From Chitinophaga pinensis (GTDB taxonomy: Bacteria > Bacteroidota > Bacteroidia > M30B66), in contig CAMCXT010000029.1 of the NCBI GenBank assembly GCA_945883545.1, positions 1 through 36,148 of the forward strand: a stretch of DNA of 36,148 bases, read 5' to 3'. The notes below the pieces were generated by a model. The model was not told where the DNA came from. It worked only from the letters and a program-made list of their open reading frames with translations, and ran no database searches. Below are positions 8,017-16,681 of this stretch, piece after piece. Both the position numbers and the translations under genes were made by a program. How positions within the stretch are numbered: position 1 is the first letter of the stretch; the number at the start of each line of letters is the position of its first letter.

Positions 8017-11000
8017 TTACTGTATCAGCGGAGTCGCCTTCTTTTTTCGTTTCAAATCCTTCAAATCATCAAATTCTCTTCGATAAAACACACCAACGCC
8101 TTGTGTATAAGGCACATCGTTGGTTACAAGCAGGTATTGATTCGACCTATTGAATACCTTTATTCGGATATTTCCATCTTCGGTGACCTTGACTTCGATG
8201 TTAAATTCACCTACTAGGTTGGAAGTATTGCTAAGAGTCGTATTTGTTGATGTGCTTCCATTTCCAAAGCTTCCATCGATCATCACTCGGTCGTTAAATA
8301 TCGCGGTTGACAAGTTCACGTTCACTTGATCGTTCGATGTGATATCTCCTTGGGCATAATTCACCCCAATATTGATGTCTTTGCTGAGCTGCGAAAGCAT
8401 ATTATTCAGCTGATTGGTAAGTAATTCCGAAACATTGGCTCCTACATTTCCGATGTTCGATGCGGTTGATACTATATCTTGGCTAGGTAAAAAACTTCTA
8501 AACACCACGAGTGAAAAAACTTGTCGGTTGAGGTCGTCTTCACTTACAATTTGCGATTTGAGCAGGTTTCTACTTTGTTCATCCGCATTTGGCAATACAA
8601 TATCGAATTTTACGGTAGGCTGCATGAGTTTACCAGAGAGCATCATCATGGCATCAACGTCAATTGCACGTTTCACAGCATCTGTAGAATCGATGTTTTT
8701 AACCAATTGATAAAGCGGCGTCCGCACTCGGTAGGCTGCAGTAAGGTCTATGTCGGCATTGTATGGATCGCCTCTAAAACTGATTACTCCTCCTTTTTGT
8801 ACGATAAACTTCTTATTGATGATAGATTGCAAGGTGAACAAGTACTCCCCTTTCACGATATTATAATCGCCATAAACATTAAAATCGCCAGCCTCAGAAA
8901 CTTCTAATCGCAGGTTTGCACTGCCATTTCCTGAAATAACATCTCCAACTTTTGGATCGAAAAGCAAACGTGCTTCCGCCTCGGGAGTGACTTCGAGATT
9001 GAAATTTAACTCATAACCTCTGTTCTCGATTTTTTTCTTTTTTTGCTTTTGAGTGAGTAATTTTTGAGTTGATGATTCAAAAACGATAAAATCTTTTTGG
9101 CTCACATCAGATGTGCCTGAAAGTGGAAGATTAAAAACTGTTCCTTTTTCAGTTTTCGCATTGATGTCCATCACCAGATTGTCGATAGGCCCGTATGCAT
9201 GGAAGTTTCCAGTTATGTAGCCTGTTCCAAAAAACAAATCACTTTGGGTTTCGTTGGTATTTAATGCTTGTAATTTATCGGCATTGATGCGCACATCGAT
9301 TTCAAAATCTTTGAAGTAATTGTGGGTGATTTTAATGTCACATTTTGCAATGTTCTGATTTACATCCCTCAATTTCAGCGTTTTACTTGAAATTAGATTT
9401 TTGCGAATCTGTACCTTATCGAGCACTTGGTAGCGAGTGTTAAGGATATCGACCGTAACAAAAGTACGTTTGTCGAATGATAATTCACCGTTTACCTCAG
9501 GTTTATCGGGGCTTCCAGTGAGGCGTAAATCGCCATCAAGCAAACCTGAAATGTTCGAGAACAGATCTGTTACATAAGGTTTGAAAAGTTCCAAACGTAA
9601 ATTTCTAATCTCGCACATCAGGTCGATGTTGTTCTCTTTTTTATCGGGAGAAAAATGACCATTGAAAGCAATTTTCTTATACTCGTTTGTTCCTAAAAAT
9701 CCATCAAGTAGAACGCGTTTGTTGTCTGCATCCCATTTGGACACAAGACTTCCATCTCCAATAAAATCTTTGTTCACTTGAATACCTTTAAGCTCAATGT
9801 TCGACTTAAAAAGCATCTGCCTTCCAAAGTCGGAAACTGAAATGATTCCTTTGGTTGTTCCTGCGAGTTCAATATCGTTTCCGGCGATAAATGGATTTAA
9901 ATTCTTAAGGCTGAAATTGTCTAATACCACATCAATTTCATCCTTGGGATTATTGCTAAGCTTTCCATCTACACGCACAAATTCAGATCCGTGAGTAAAT
10001 GCCATATTGTCGATATCAACAACGCCTTTCGAGATGGTGAGCGTATTTCCTTCGTTTACTTGCCAGATGGTATCACCCACCAGAATTAAGGAAGGCAAAA
10101 GGTTTAGACGGATGTTATCACCCTTGAAAATGGCTTTTGCGTTTATCTCGGCATCCGACGCGCTGAGTGATCGTTTAGATGCCCAACCCAATTTGATTCC
10201 CATACTGTCGGTAAATAGATCGCCTAGTATATTTATATGACGAATGGAAATACTATCCGAGATTGCCATTTCTGGACTAGATGCAGAAATTGAAAGTCTG
10301 TTGTTGTCGGCTATTGCTGTGGTATTAATTTGATCGAAACGAATTCCGGAAGCCACAAATGAAGGCGCTGAAACATCCACTTTAATTAAGCTTCTGCCAG
10401 AATCGAAGCGACCAGAAATTTTGGTTCCACGGTGAAACTTCAGCTCTGGAAAAAACAATTCTTCCAATAAGCTGATGTCTTTGATGTTTGCATTAAAATT
10501 GAAATTTTCATTAAAATCTTGAGGCGTTTTTGTCGTGTTAATTCTGGTGAAACTCGGTAGAAATGTATTCAGTACATCTGCAATTTCATCAGGCATGGCA
10601 GCCAAACGGAAAGCCCCAGAAATTTCTGCATCTGCCATATCGCTGTACAATCGAATTTCTCTTGAAAACGCACTTCCGCTGGCTTCTAGCAGCAGATCTT
10701 CCATTCTGAATCGCTGAGTGCCGTATGTCATTGTAGAGTTCATGAGCTCTATTTGACCATACAAATTGTCGAGATTGTTTCCAGTAAAATTGGATACAAT
10801 TTCGGTCGACATAACGAATGCAGAATCGCGCTTAATAAAGCCGAGAGCATTTAAATCGATACGATCGACACTGGCATTAAAATCGAACTTTGAATTCAGT
10901 TTTGAGAAATCTGCTAAACCTTGAAATTCGAGGCGAAGATTAGGATCGCTTATCTTCAAAGAACCATTGTAAACATTTCGAGCCACTTCACCATTGAACT

Positions 11001-12402
11001 TCAAATTTTGGTAAGGATAACCAGAAATGGAAATGTTGTTTATAGTTCCATCCACACTGGCAATAAGCAGGTCTGGATTGAAACTTTCTCCATGCAAAAT
11101 GATATCACCAGCCACCACGCCCAATGCAGGTTTCGATTGGATAATTTTCCCTAAATCGAAGCCGGTTGTTGCAACAAATCCTTCGTAATAATAATCTTGA
11201 ATTCCTTCATTGTAACGAAGATTTAATTCGGCAGTTGCTTTACCAGCTGCAGTTTCAAGTTCGCCTTCGGCAGATACATTGTCGAGTGTTCCCGATAATT
11301 TACCTCGGTAAGTGATCATACCGAGGGCAGTAATTTCTTGGGGTATTGAGAGCGGTTTTCCTTGGATAAATGGATATGACTTCAGCAAGGCCAAATCAGG
11401 TGAATATGTTCTCAATTCGCTCATTTGCAATGAGTAGTAAAGGCTATCTGTATCAGGAAGCCCAATAAATTGAAAATTGCCTAACATCCTCGACTGTTTC
11501 CCGAACTCTATCGTCATGTTCTTTCCTCGCAGGTTTCCAACAGTACCTTTGAGATTTCCTGCGAGGTTTACATCGAGATTCAATCCTCGCAATTCTTCAG
11601 CAAACACCGATAATTCGTCGAAGTTTATCTTACTTGATCTGATTTTACTTCTTATTTGCACCGAGTCGATAAATTCGGTTAAATCATCGTAAGAAGTATA
11701 ATCAAACCGGACCTTTCCATTTAACTCGCTCTTTCGGGTTTTTGCCTTCAAGTTTGCGAATTCCATGGTGTTGTATGAAACAATAAAATCCGATTTAAAC
11801 TCTTTCACTTCAAAACCTGATGCTTCTGTGCATTTCATATTTCTAATTTCCCCTGAAAGGGAATCGGAGATAATCAGGAAACGATCAATTCGAGCGGTAA
11901 TATCCTTAAATTGAAGGTGATCGTAGTTCATTCCATAGGAAGTATCTGGAACAGAGTCACGAGATTCGTAGGTAAAATCTATGTTTTCGAGTTCGGCTTT
12001 CCAAAAGAAAATTTCAGTTGGAGTAGATTGCGTTGTGTCGCCAGGCTTTTTGGGAGGATCAATAACATCGAGAATAAATTGGATGTTGAGGTCGTCTTCA
12101 TTCCAAAACTGACGCACATTGAACTGTCCGTTAGAGAGTTTCACATGGTCAAAATCGAAGTGTGATGCATTTAGGTAAACATCATCGAAATTGGCTTCGA
12201 TTCTATCCATGTACAACAAAGTGTCTTTGTGTAGGTCTTCAACATAAAATCCTTCAAAGATGGCGCGGTCGAAAAATTGGATTTTCACTTTCCGAATTTC
12301 GACTTTCGCACCGATGGCTTTAGAGATTCTTTCGGCAGTTTTTTGGGCTGCCCAGGTTTGAAATGCTGAATTTTGAACAATAAAGAAGCATCCTGTTAGC
12401 AA
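8017..12402 (-). CDS. TamB-like translocation and assembly module protein (DUF490/AsmA-like)
   Basis: 1461 residues from TTG at 12402, the only canonical start codon available. TamB proteins span the periplasm and serve in outer-membrane protein or phospholipid delivery. The N-terminal pattern AAQKTAERISKAIGAKVEI, the long body of regular beta-strand repeats, and the C-terminal TamB domain (about the last 350 residues, with DINIGVNYAQGD and a final arginine-rich FYRREFDDL) are diagnostic. The frame stays open upstream to 12489 and encodes a good membrane anchor (LLRKITGIFLLSLLVLL) that TamB needs, but with no ATG, GTG or TTG. The true start is probably a non-standard codon such as ATT at 12453, which would leave only 13 bases to the divergent tsaD start. 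The anchor ends in LTGC, which also fits a lipobox. It is the first gene of the operon. Confidence 0.9.
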   Translation of the reverse strand: MLTGCFFIVQNSAFQTWAAQKTAERISKAIGAKVEIRKVKIQFFDRAIFEGFYVEDLHKDTLLYMDRIEANFDDVYLNASHFDFDHVKLSNGQFNVRQFWNEDDLNIQFILDVIDPPKKPGDTTQSTPTEIFFWKAELENIDFTYESRDSVPDTSYGMNYDHLQFKDITARIDRFLIISDSLSGEIRNMKCTEASGFEVKEFKSDFIVSYNTMEFANLKAKTRKSELNGKVRFDYTSYDDLTEFIDSVQIRSKIRSSKINFDELSVFAEELRGLNLDVNLAGNLKGTVGNLRGKNMTIEFGKQSRMLGNFQFIGLPDTDSLYYSLQMSELRTYSPDLALLKSYPFIQGKPLSIPQEITALGMITYRGKLSGTLDNVSAEGELETAAGKATAELNLRYNEGIQDYYYEGFVATTGFDLGKIIQSKPALGVVAGDIILHGESFNPDLLIASVDGTINNISISGYPYQNLKFNGEVARNVYNGSLKISDPNLRLEFQGLADFSKLNSKFDFNASVDRIDLNALGFIKRDSAFVMSTEIVSNFTGNNLDNLYGQIELMNSTMTYGTQRFRMEDLLLEASGSAFSREIRLYSDMADAEISGAFRLAAMPDEIADVLNTFLPSFTRINTTKTPQDFNENFNFNANIKDISLLEELFFPELKFHRGTKISGRFDSGRSLIKVDVSAPSFVASGIRFDQINTTAIADNNRLSISASSPEMAISDSISIRHINILGDLFTDSMGIKLGWASKRSLSASDAEINAKAIFKGDNIRLNLLPSLILVGDTIWQVNEGNTLTISKGVVDIDNMAFTHGSEFVRVDGKLSNNPKDEIDVVLDNFSLKNLNPFIAGNDIELAGTTKGIISVSDFGRQMLFKSNIELKGIQVNKDFIGDGSLVSKWDADNKRVLLDGFLGTNEYKKIAFNGHFSPDKKENNIDLMCEIRNLRLELFKPYVTDLFSNISGLLDGDLRLTGSPDKPEVNGELSFDKRTFVTVDILNTRYQVLDKVQIRKNLISSKTLKLRDVNQNIAKCDIKITHNYFKDFEIDVRINADKLQALNTNETQSDLFFGTGYITGNFHAYGPIDNLVMDINAKTEKGTVFNLPLSGTSDVSQKDFIVFESSTQKLLTQKQKKKKIENRGYELNFNLEVTPEAEARLLFDPKVGDVISGNGSANLRLEVSEAGDFNVYGDYNIVKGEYLFTLQSIINKKFIVQKGGVISFRGDPYNADIDLTAAYRVRTPLYQLVKNIDSTDAVKRAIDVDAMMMLSGKLMQPTVKFDIVLPNADEQSRNLLKSQIVSEDDLNRQVFSLVVFRSFLPSQDIVSTASNIGNVGANVSELLTNQLNNMLSQLSKDINIGVNYAQGDITSNDQVNVNLSTAIFNDRVMIDGSFGNGSTSTNTTLSNTSNLVGEFNIEVKVTEDGNIRIKVFNRSNQYLLVTNDVPYTQGVGVFYRREFDDLKDLKRKKKATPLIQ

Positions 12403-12466
12403 GACGAGCAGGCTAAGCAGAAAAATTCCCGTTATTTTGCGCAGCAGTTTAATAAGCGACCTGATT

Positions 12467-13489
12467 ATGGAGAAAATGCAACGTCCGGTTTACATTCTTG
12501 GAATTGAATCTTCCTGCGATGATACGGGCGCTGCGGTTTTGGCAGATGACAAATTGCTTGCCAACATTGTAGCCAACCAGGAAATCCACAGAAAATGGGG
12601 CGGAGTTGTTCCAGAATTGGCTTCCAGAGCACATCAGCAAAACATTATTCCAGTAGTTGAGGCAGCGCTTCATGAAGCAAAAATAAGCAAAGCAGACTTA
12701 GCAGCGATCGCCTATACGCGAGGACCTGGTTTACCTGGCTCTTTGCTTGTTGGTGGCTCGTTTGCGAAGGGAATGGCTACTGCTTTGGGCATTCCTTTGA
12801 TCGGGGTGAATCACATGCAAGCGCACATTTTGGCGCATTTTATCCGAGAAGATCGTCCTATTCCTGAATTCCCGTTCCTTTGTTTGACAGTTTCTGGAGG
12901 GCACACACAGATTGTTCGGGTGGATGGACCTTTAGTTATGACCATCCTTGGTGAAACCCAAGATGATGCGGCAGGTGAAGCCTTCGACAAAGCTGCCAAA
13001 ATCATGGGGCTTCCCTACCCTGGCGGTCCAATCGTAGATCAATTGGCACAAACAGGCGATCCGCATCGATTTGTTTTTCCAGAACCGAAAGCCGAAGGAT
13101 TCAATTTCAGTTTCAGTGGATTAAAGACTTCGTTTTTGTATTTGATTAAAAAGGAAGAAAAGTTAGATCCAGAATTTTTGATGAAGCACAAAGAAGATCT
13201 TGCAGCTTCACTTCAATTTACAATCGTTAAAATCCTAATAAACAAACTACTAGCTGCATCAAATGCAACTGGAATTAAGCGTATTGCTCTTTCAGGTGGA
13301 GTTTCGGCAAATAGTGGATTGCGTAGAGCGATTGAAGGATTATCAACCGAAGGCTATGAAACATTTATTCCACCATTCGCATATTGCACCGACAATGCAG
13401 CCATGATTGGAATAACAGGTTGGTTTGCTTATCAGAAAGGCATTCGGAGTGAAATCACAGAAAGTTCTCAGGCTAGATTGCCTTTCTAA
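12467..13489 (+). CDS. tsaD: tRNA N6-adenosine threonylcarbamoyltransferase
   Basis: Transfers the threonylcarbamoyl group to A37 of ANN-decoding tRNAs (t6A), acting with TsaB and TsaE. 340 residues, normal length. The ASKHA-fold start GIESSCDDTGAAV, the metal-binding HMQAH (His116, His120), SGGHT, the KAAKIMGLPYPGG stretch, FSFSGLKTS and the final CTDNAAMIG are all present. The ATG at 12467 was chosen because it gives the usual short lead before the first strand; ATG 12476 is possible, and an in-frame TTG at 12437 would run into the divergent tamB-like gene. It converges with the TPR lipoprotein gene 10 bases downstream. Single, complete, essential-type gene. Confidence 0.97.
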   Translation: MEKMQRPVYILGIESSCDDTGAAVLADDKLLANIVANQEIHRKWGGVVPELASRAHQQNIIPVVEAALHEAKISKADLAAIAYTRGPGLPGSLLVGGSFAKGMATALGIPLIGVNHMQAHILAHFIREDRPIPEFPFLCLTVSGGHTQIVRVDGPLVMTILGETQDDAAGEAFDKAAKIMGLPYPGGPIVDQLAQTGDPHRFVFPEPKAEGFNFSFSGLKTSFLYLIKKEEKLDPEFLMKHKEDLAASLQFTIVKILINKLLAASNATGIKRIALSGGVSANSGLRRAIEGLSTEGYETFIPPFAYCTDNAAMIGITGWFAYQKGIRSEITESSQARLPF

Positions 13490-13498
13490 AGTTCTGTA

Positions 13499-14053
13499 TT
13501 AGGCAGCTTTTTTAGAAGTGTCTTTCGCAGTTGAATCGTTGTTCAGTTTTTCGAATTCACGCATCAATTCTTCGTCTGTCTTGCCCAAATTCTTGATAGA
13601 AGCTTCAGCATCTTTGGCAAATGAATGTGAAGGATATTTTTTCAAATACTGTTTGTAGTAGTCGCCCGCTTTGTTGTCATCGTTCACTTGATTATCGTAA
13701 ACAAAACCGAGGAAAAACATAGCTTCAGGTGCTCTTTTGTCTTCAGGAAATTTCTGTAAAAATTTGTCTAGGATTTTGATAGCAGATTCGCCCCAACCCA
13801 AATTGATACTGATATTGGCTGCTTTGAAAAGATATTCAGGTGCTAAAGGATTTTCAGGAAATTTTACAGCAAAATCATCGTATTCTACTTGCAAATTATA
13901 AGCAGCAACTTCATTGATCGGATTTCCGTTGGCATCGAGCAGTTTCTTTTCAAGTCCATTGATTTTTGCCACTGCGTCTTCACTACTGCTTCCACAAGAA
14001 GCAACAAAAATACTGAGAATAAATAGCAAGCCAACTGTAAGTTTCTGAATCAT
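13499..14053 (-). CDS. TPR-repeat lipoprotein (YbgF/BamD-like)
   Basis: 184 residues. The signal peptide has a lipobox at Cys20 (FVASCGSSS). Helical repeats with the TPR spacing follow: YDDFAVKFPENPLAPEYLFKAA, ILDKFLQKFPEDKRAPEAMFF and GDYYKQYLKKYPSHSFAKDA, each ending in the Pro-containing turn used by YbgF- and BamD-type proteins. It is an outer-membrane-facing lipoprotein acting as a protein-binding scaffold; the partner is unknown. It lies 46 bases downstream of def and is likely co-transcribed with ruvX and def. A BamD role is less likely because it is shorter than usual BamD. The C-terminus is Lys/Asp rich. Confidence 0.8.
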   Translation of the reverse strand: MIQKLTVGLLFILSIFVASCGSSSEDAVAKINGLEKKLLDANGNPINEVAAYNLQVEYDDFAVKFPENPLAPEYLFKAANISINLGWGESAIKILDKFLQKFPEDKRAPEAMFFLGFVYDNQVNDDNKAGDYYKQYLKKYPSHSFAKDAEASIKNLGKTDEELMREFEKLNNDSTAKDTSKKAA

Positions 14054-14099
14054 ATTAAAGTGTATGTTTTATAAATTTGGGATAAAAATAGAAAATTGC

Positions 14100-14663
14100 T
14101 CACTTCCGAAGCATAGGAAATTTCATTCTATAATCAACTTTTACCTGTCCTCTTGAAATGTTGCTTAATTTGGATCTCAGCAAGGTTTTTCTAAGCGTGC
14201 TGATGCGGTCGGTAAACAAAACACCTTCGATATGGTCGTATTCGTGTTGAATAACGCGAGCAAGGATTCCTGAAATCTTTTCTTCGAAAGTGATCAAGTT
14301 TTCATCTTGGTAACGGATTAAGATTTCTTTCTGACGAATCACATCTTCACGAATACCAGGAATGCTCAAACATCCTTCATTGAAAGACCAAGTATCGCCA
14401 GTTTCTTCTATGATCTGGGCATTGATGAAGGCTTTTTTGTACCCTTTGAGAAGCGGTTCTTCATCTGCAAATGGTGTTGCATCAATCACAAACAAACGGA
14501 TCGACAAGCCCACTTGAGGTGCAGCTAATCCAACCCCGTTGGCTGTGTACATTGTTTGAAACATATTAGAAATCAGATCATTCAAATGAGGATAATCTGC
14601 AGAAATCTCTTGTGCTTTTTGCTTGAGCACAGGATTACCAAAGGCTACAATCGGTAAAATCAT
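14100..14663 (-). CDS. def: Peptide deformylase
   Basis: Removes the N-formyl group from nascent proteins. 187 residues. All three metal-site motifs are intact: GVGLAAPQ (43-50), EGCLS (96-100, Cys98 as metal ligand) and QHEYDH (His140, His144 as ligands and Glu141 catalytic). It starts 43 bases after ruvX and leads into the TPR lipoprotein gene. A TAnnTTTG box (TACTTTTG) lies five bases upstream of the ATG, so def may also have its own promoter with a very short leader. Confidence 0.97.
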   Translation of the reverse strand: MILPIVAFGNPVLKQKAQEISADYPHLNDLISNMFQTMYTANGVGLAAPQVGLSIRLFVIDATPFADEEPLLKGYKKAFINAQIIEETGDTWSFNEGCLSIPGIREDVIRQKEILIRYQDENLITFEEKISGILARVIQHEYDHIEGVLFTDRISTLRKTLLRSKLSNISRGQVKVDYRMKFPMLRK

Positions 14664-14667
14664 ATTG

Positions 14668-14675
14668 CAAAAGTA
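14668..14675 (-). promoter_or_regulatory. Candidate -7 box (TACTTTTG) upstream of def
   Basis: Exact match on the minus strand to the Bacteroidota TAnnTTTG element, 4 bases from the def ATG. No TTG/TTTG -33 element at the usual spacing was found, and transcription from here would give an almost leaderless mRNA. The gene may simply be read from the ruvX promoter. Confidence 0.3.
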
Positions 14676-14706
14676 ACCAAACGATTAGAATGATGCATTG
14701 GTGATT

Positions 14707-15135
14707 TTAAGTGTTCCGATTAAATTGCTGTTGTTCGAGATAACTTTGGAGGATAATGACAGCTGCTATTTGGTCGGTATTTTCCTTTACTGCCCGCTGT
14801 TTTTTTGATGCACCAGCCATCAACAATGTTTGTGTTGCAAGGGAAGATGTAAAACGTTCATCTACCCGTTTGACAGGGATACTAGGGTAGTTGTTTTCGA
14901 AAAACTTCACGAAATTATTGAGCGCTTCTATGGGTCCGCTGAGCGAGCCGTCAAGGTGTTTGGGCTCGCCAATAACAATGGTTGACACATTTTCGGAGGC
15001 CATATATTGCTTTACAAATGGGATGAGTTCTGCTTCCGAAACGACCTTCAATGCAGTTGCGATCATTTGAAGGTTATCTGTAACAGCTATACCTGTTCGT
15101 TTGGTACCGAAATCGAAAGCGAGAATTCTGGGCAT
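14707..15135 (-). CDS. ruvX: Putative pre-16S rRNA nuclease / Holliday junction resolvase-like protein RuvX (YqgF)
   Basis: 142 residues with the RNase H-like fold signature ILAFDFGTKRTGIAVTD (catalytic Asp8), the second acidic site in VIGEPKHLDGS, VDERFTS, and the late acidic site in ENTDQIAAVIILQ. YqgF processes the 5' end of pre-16S rRNA in E. coli; the resolvase name is historical. First gene of the ruvX-def-lipoprotein unit; ruvX next to def is a common Bacteroidota arrangement. Its promoter must lie in the gene-free stretch to the right, where no TAnnTTTG match was seen on this strand. Confidence 0.95.
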   Translation of the reverse strand: MPRILAFDFGTKRTGIAVTDNLQMIATALKVVSEAELIPFVKQYMASENVSTIVIGEPKHLDGSLSGPIEALNNFVKFFENNYPSIPVKRVDERFTSSLATQTLLMAGASKKQRAVKENTDQIAAVIILQSYLEQQQFNRNT

Positions 15136-15312
15136 GTTTTAATTTCTTGCAAGAAAGCGAAATTTCATGCAGAGTTTCACTGATACTAGTTTTACTCTTT
15201 TTAATAGACACATAAAATCAATGCATAATTTATGTATTTAACTGACTGTCTATACTATACATGTCTTTGATTTATATTATCCGATTTAATCGATTATAAC
15301 CGGTTATTTTTT

Positions 15313-15376
15313 GGGGGCGATTCTTCATTCAATTATTTTGCCCCTTGGGAAGGGGATATTGGGTTTTCCCTAAAAA
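15313..15376. other. G/C-run hairpin cluster in AT-rich intergenic DNA
   Basis: CCCCTT-GGG-AAGGGG at 15341-15355 is a perfect 6-bp hairpin. The same C-run can instead pair with the upstream GGGGC at 15314-15318 (GCCCC at 15340-15344), so the two stems exclude each other. A further GGG-TTTT-CCC follows, then eight A. Read on the minus strand the A-run becomes a T-run, but it precedes the stems, so this is not a normal terminator for ruvX. Confidence 0.4.
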
Positions 15377-15775
15377 AAATTATGGCGGGTTCCAAATTAA
15401 CTTTTCAGCATAAAACACTTTGGTGATAGATTAATCGAACAATTTTTCCTCTTCAATTACTTCTCGAAAGTGAACAATTCAATTTGAAATGCCATTCATT
15501 CGCTGATATAAGGAAGGTCATTTTTCTCTACATTCATAACAATTTGACCGCAGTGTAATTTTGAACCATCTTTATATTGGCACAAATCTGTAGGTAAGGA
15601 GTCTAATAAATATTAGAAACATCATTGATTTCTGCCAGCTTCTTAATACCTAATGAATAAGACTTTTTCTAGAGATTACTATCAGAGAGATACATTTCAT
15701 TCAACATTAAAAATTCATATTGAACAACTTATAAAACCAAAGAACGAAAATTATATGTATGTACATTTAATCTGT

Positions 15776-15783
15776 TACCTTTG
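15776..15783 (+). promoter_or_regulatory. Candidate -7 box (TACCTTTG) for the DODA-type dioxygenase gene
   Basis: Exact TAnnTTTG match 26 bases upstream of the ATG at 15810, a good distance for a short leader. No clear TTG at 17-23 bases upstream, so the -33 part is weak or absent. Confidence 0.45.
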
Positions 15784-15809
15784 ATTGTTATTGTTGTTAG
15801 TGAAATCAA

Positions 15810-16676
15810 ATGGAAAGAAGAAAATTCGCAAAATTATCAGCTTTAGCTATGTTTACTTCACCCGAAAGAATGATCAAAGATTTGCTGCTTAGCGATGATC
15901 AACATTCAGAAATGCCTGTTTTGTTTGTTGGACATGGTAGTCCAATGAATGCTATCGAGAAAAACAAATATTCCGATAGTTGGACCGCTCTCGGATTGAA
16001 AATTCAAAAGCCTAAGGCAATTTTAACCATTTCGGCCCACTGGGAAACTGATGGAACGAAGCTCATGGCGAGTCCATTTCCAGAAACAATTCATGATTTT
16101 GGTGGATTTCCACAAGCCTTGTTTGATGCACAATACAAAGCGCCTGGCGATCCAAAATTAGCTGCAGAAACGGCTCAGTTGCTGCACGACTATGAAGCAA
16201 AAACCGATCTTTCTTGGGGCCTTGATCACGGCACTTGGAGCGTGCTGAAACCGATGTTTCCAAATGCAGACATTCCAGTAATTCAATTGAGTTTAGATTA
16301 CCGAAAAGCACCTAATCGCCATTATGAAATGGCCAAAATGCTGCAAACATTAAGAAAAAAAGGAGTGCTCATTTTAGGCAGCGGAAACATCGTGCACAAT
16401 CTTGGGTTGCTCGATTGGCGTAATCCAGACAAAGCATTCGATTGGGCAACTGAATTTAATACCATTGTTGTAGATGCTATCAAGCAAGGGAACCATCAAA
16501 AACTGATTAACTTCAATCAATTGGGAAAACCAGCTCAATTGGCCATCCCAAGTACAGAACATTATTTACCAATGTTGTATGTTTTGGCGGCACTAAAGCC
16601 TGAGGAAACGGTCAAATTTTTCAACGATACACCTTCAATGGGATCGCTCTACATGACAAGTTTTGTATCTGCCTAA
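15810..16676 (+). CDS. DODA-type extradiol ring-cleavage dioxygenase (4,5-DOPA dioxygenase / YgiD-like)
   Basis: 288 residues. Class III extradiol dioxygenase fold: FVGHGSPMNA (His42), TISAHWET (His77), the HDFGGFP motif (His95), LDHGTWSVLKPMFP (His140), and STEHYLPML near the C-terminus. These include the metal-binding histidines of the YgiD/LigB family, which opens catecholic rings such as L-DOPA. About 30 residues precede the first conserved strand and open with MERRKFAKLS, which resembles a twin-arginine start, though a long hydrophobic core and cleavage site are lacking. It stands alone between two divergently or convergently oriented units. The physiological substrate is unknown; many bacterial members are annotated only by homology. 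Confidence 0.9.
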   Translation: MERRKFAKLSALAMFTSPERMIKDLLLSDDQHSEMPVLFVGHGSPMNAIEKNKYSDSWTALGLKIQKPKAILTISAHWETDGTKLMASPFPETIHDFGGFPQALFDAQYKAPGDPKLAAETAQLLHDYEAKTDLSWGLDHGTWSVLKPMFPNADIPVIQLSLDYRKAPNRHYEMAKMLQTLRKKGVLILGSGNIVHNLGLLDWRNPDKAFDWATEFNTIVVDAIKQGNHQKLINFNQLGKPAQLAIPSTEHYLPMLYVLAALKPEETVKFFNDTPSMGSLYMTSFVSA

Positions 16677-16681
16677 ATTGT

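Larger units (their letters stand above)
15136..15809. other. Gene-free 674-bp intergenic region
   Basis: AT-rich, no credible ORF. It separates the divergent ruvX and dioxygenase genes and must hold both promoters. Visible structure: a cluster of G- and C-runs at 15313-15376 (listed separately) and a TAnnTTTG box before the dioxygenase gene. No tRNA-like cloverleaf was found. Its length is unusual for this otherwise compact segment; a small RNA or decayed gene is possible but unsupported. Confidence 0.6.

Noticed and set aside
15810-15870. Twin-arginine signal on the DODA-type dioxygenase (MERRKFAKLS)
   Set aside because: The RRKF start is suggestive but it lacks a sustained hydrophobic core and an AxA cleavage site before the conserved domain.
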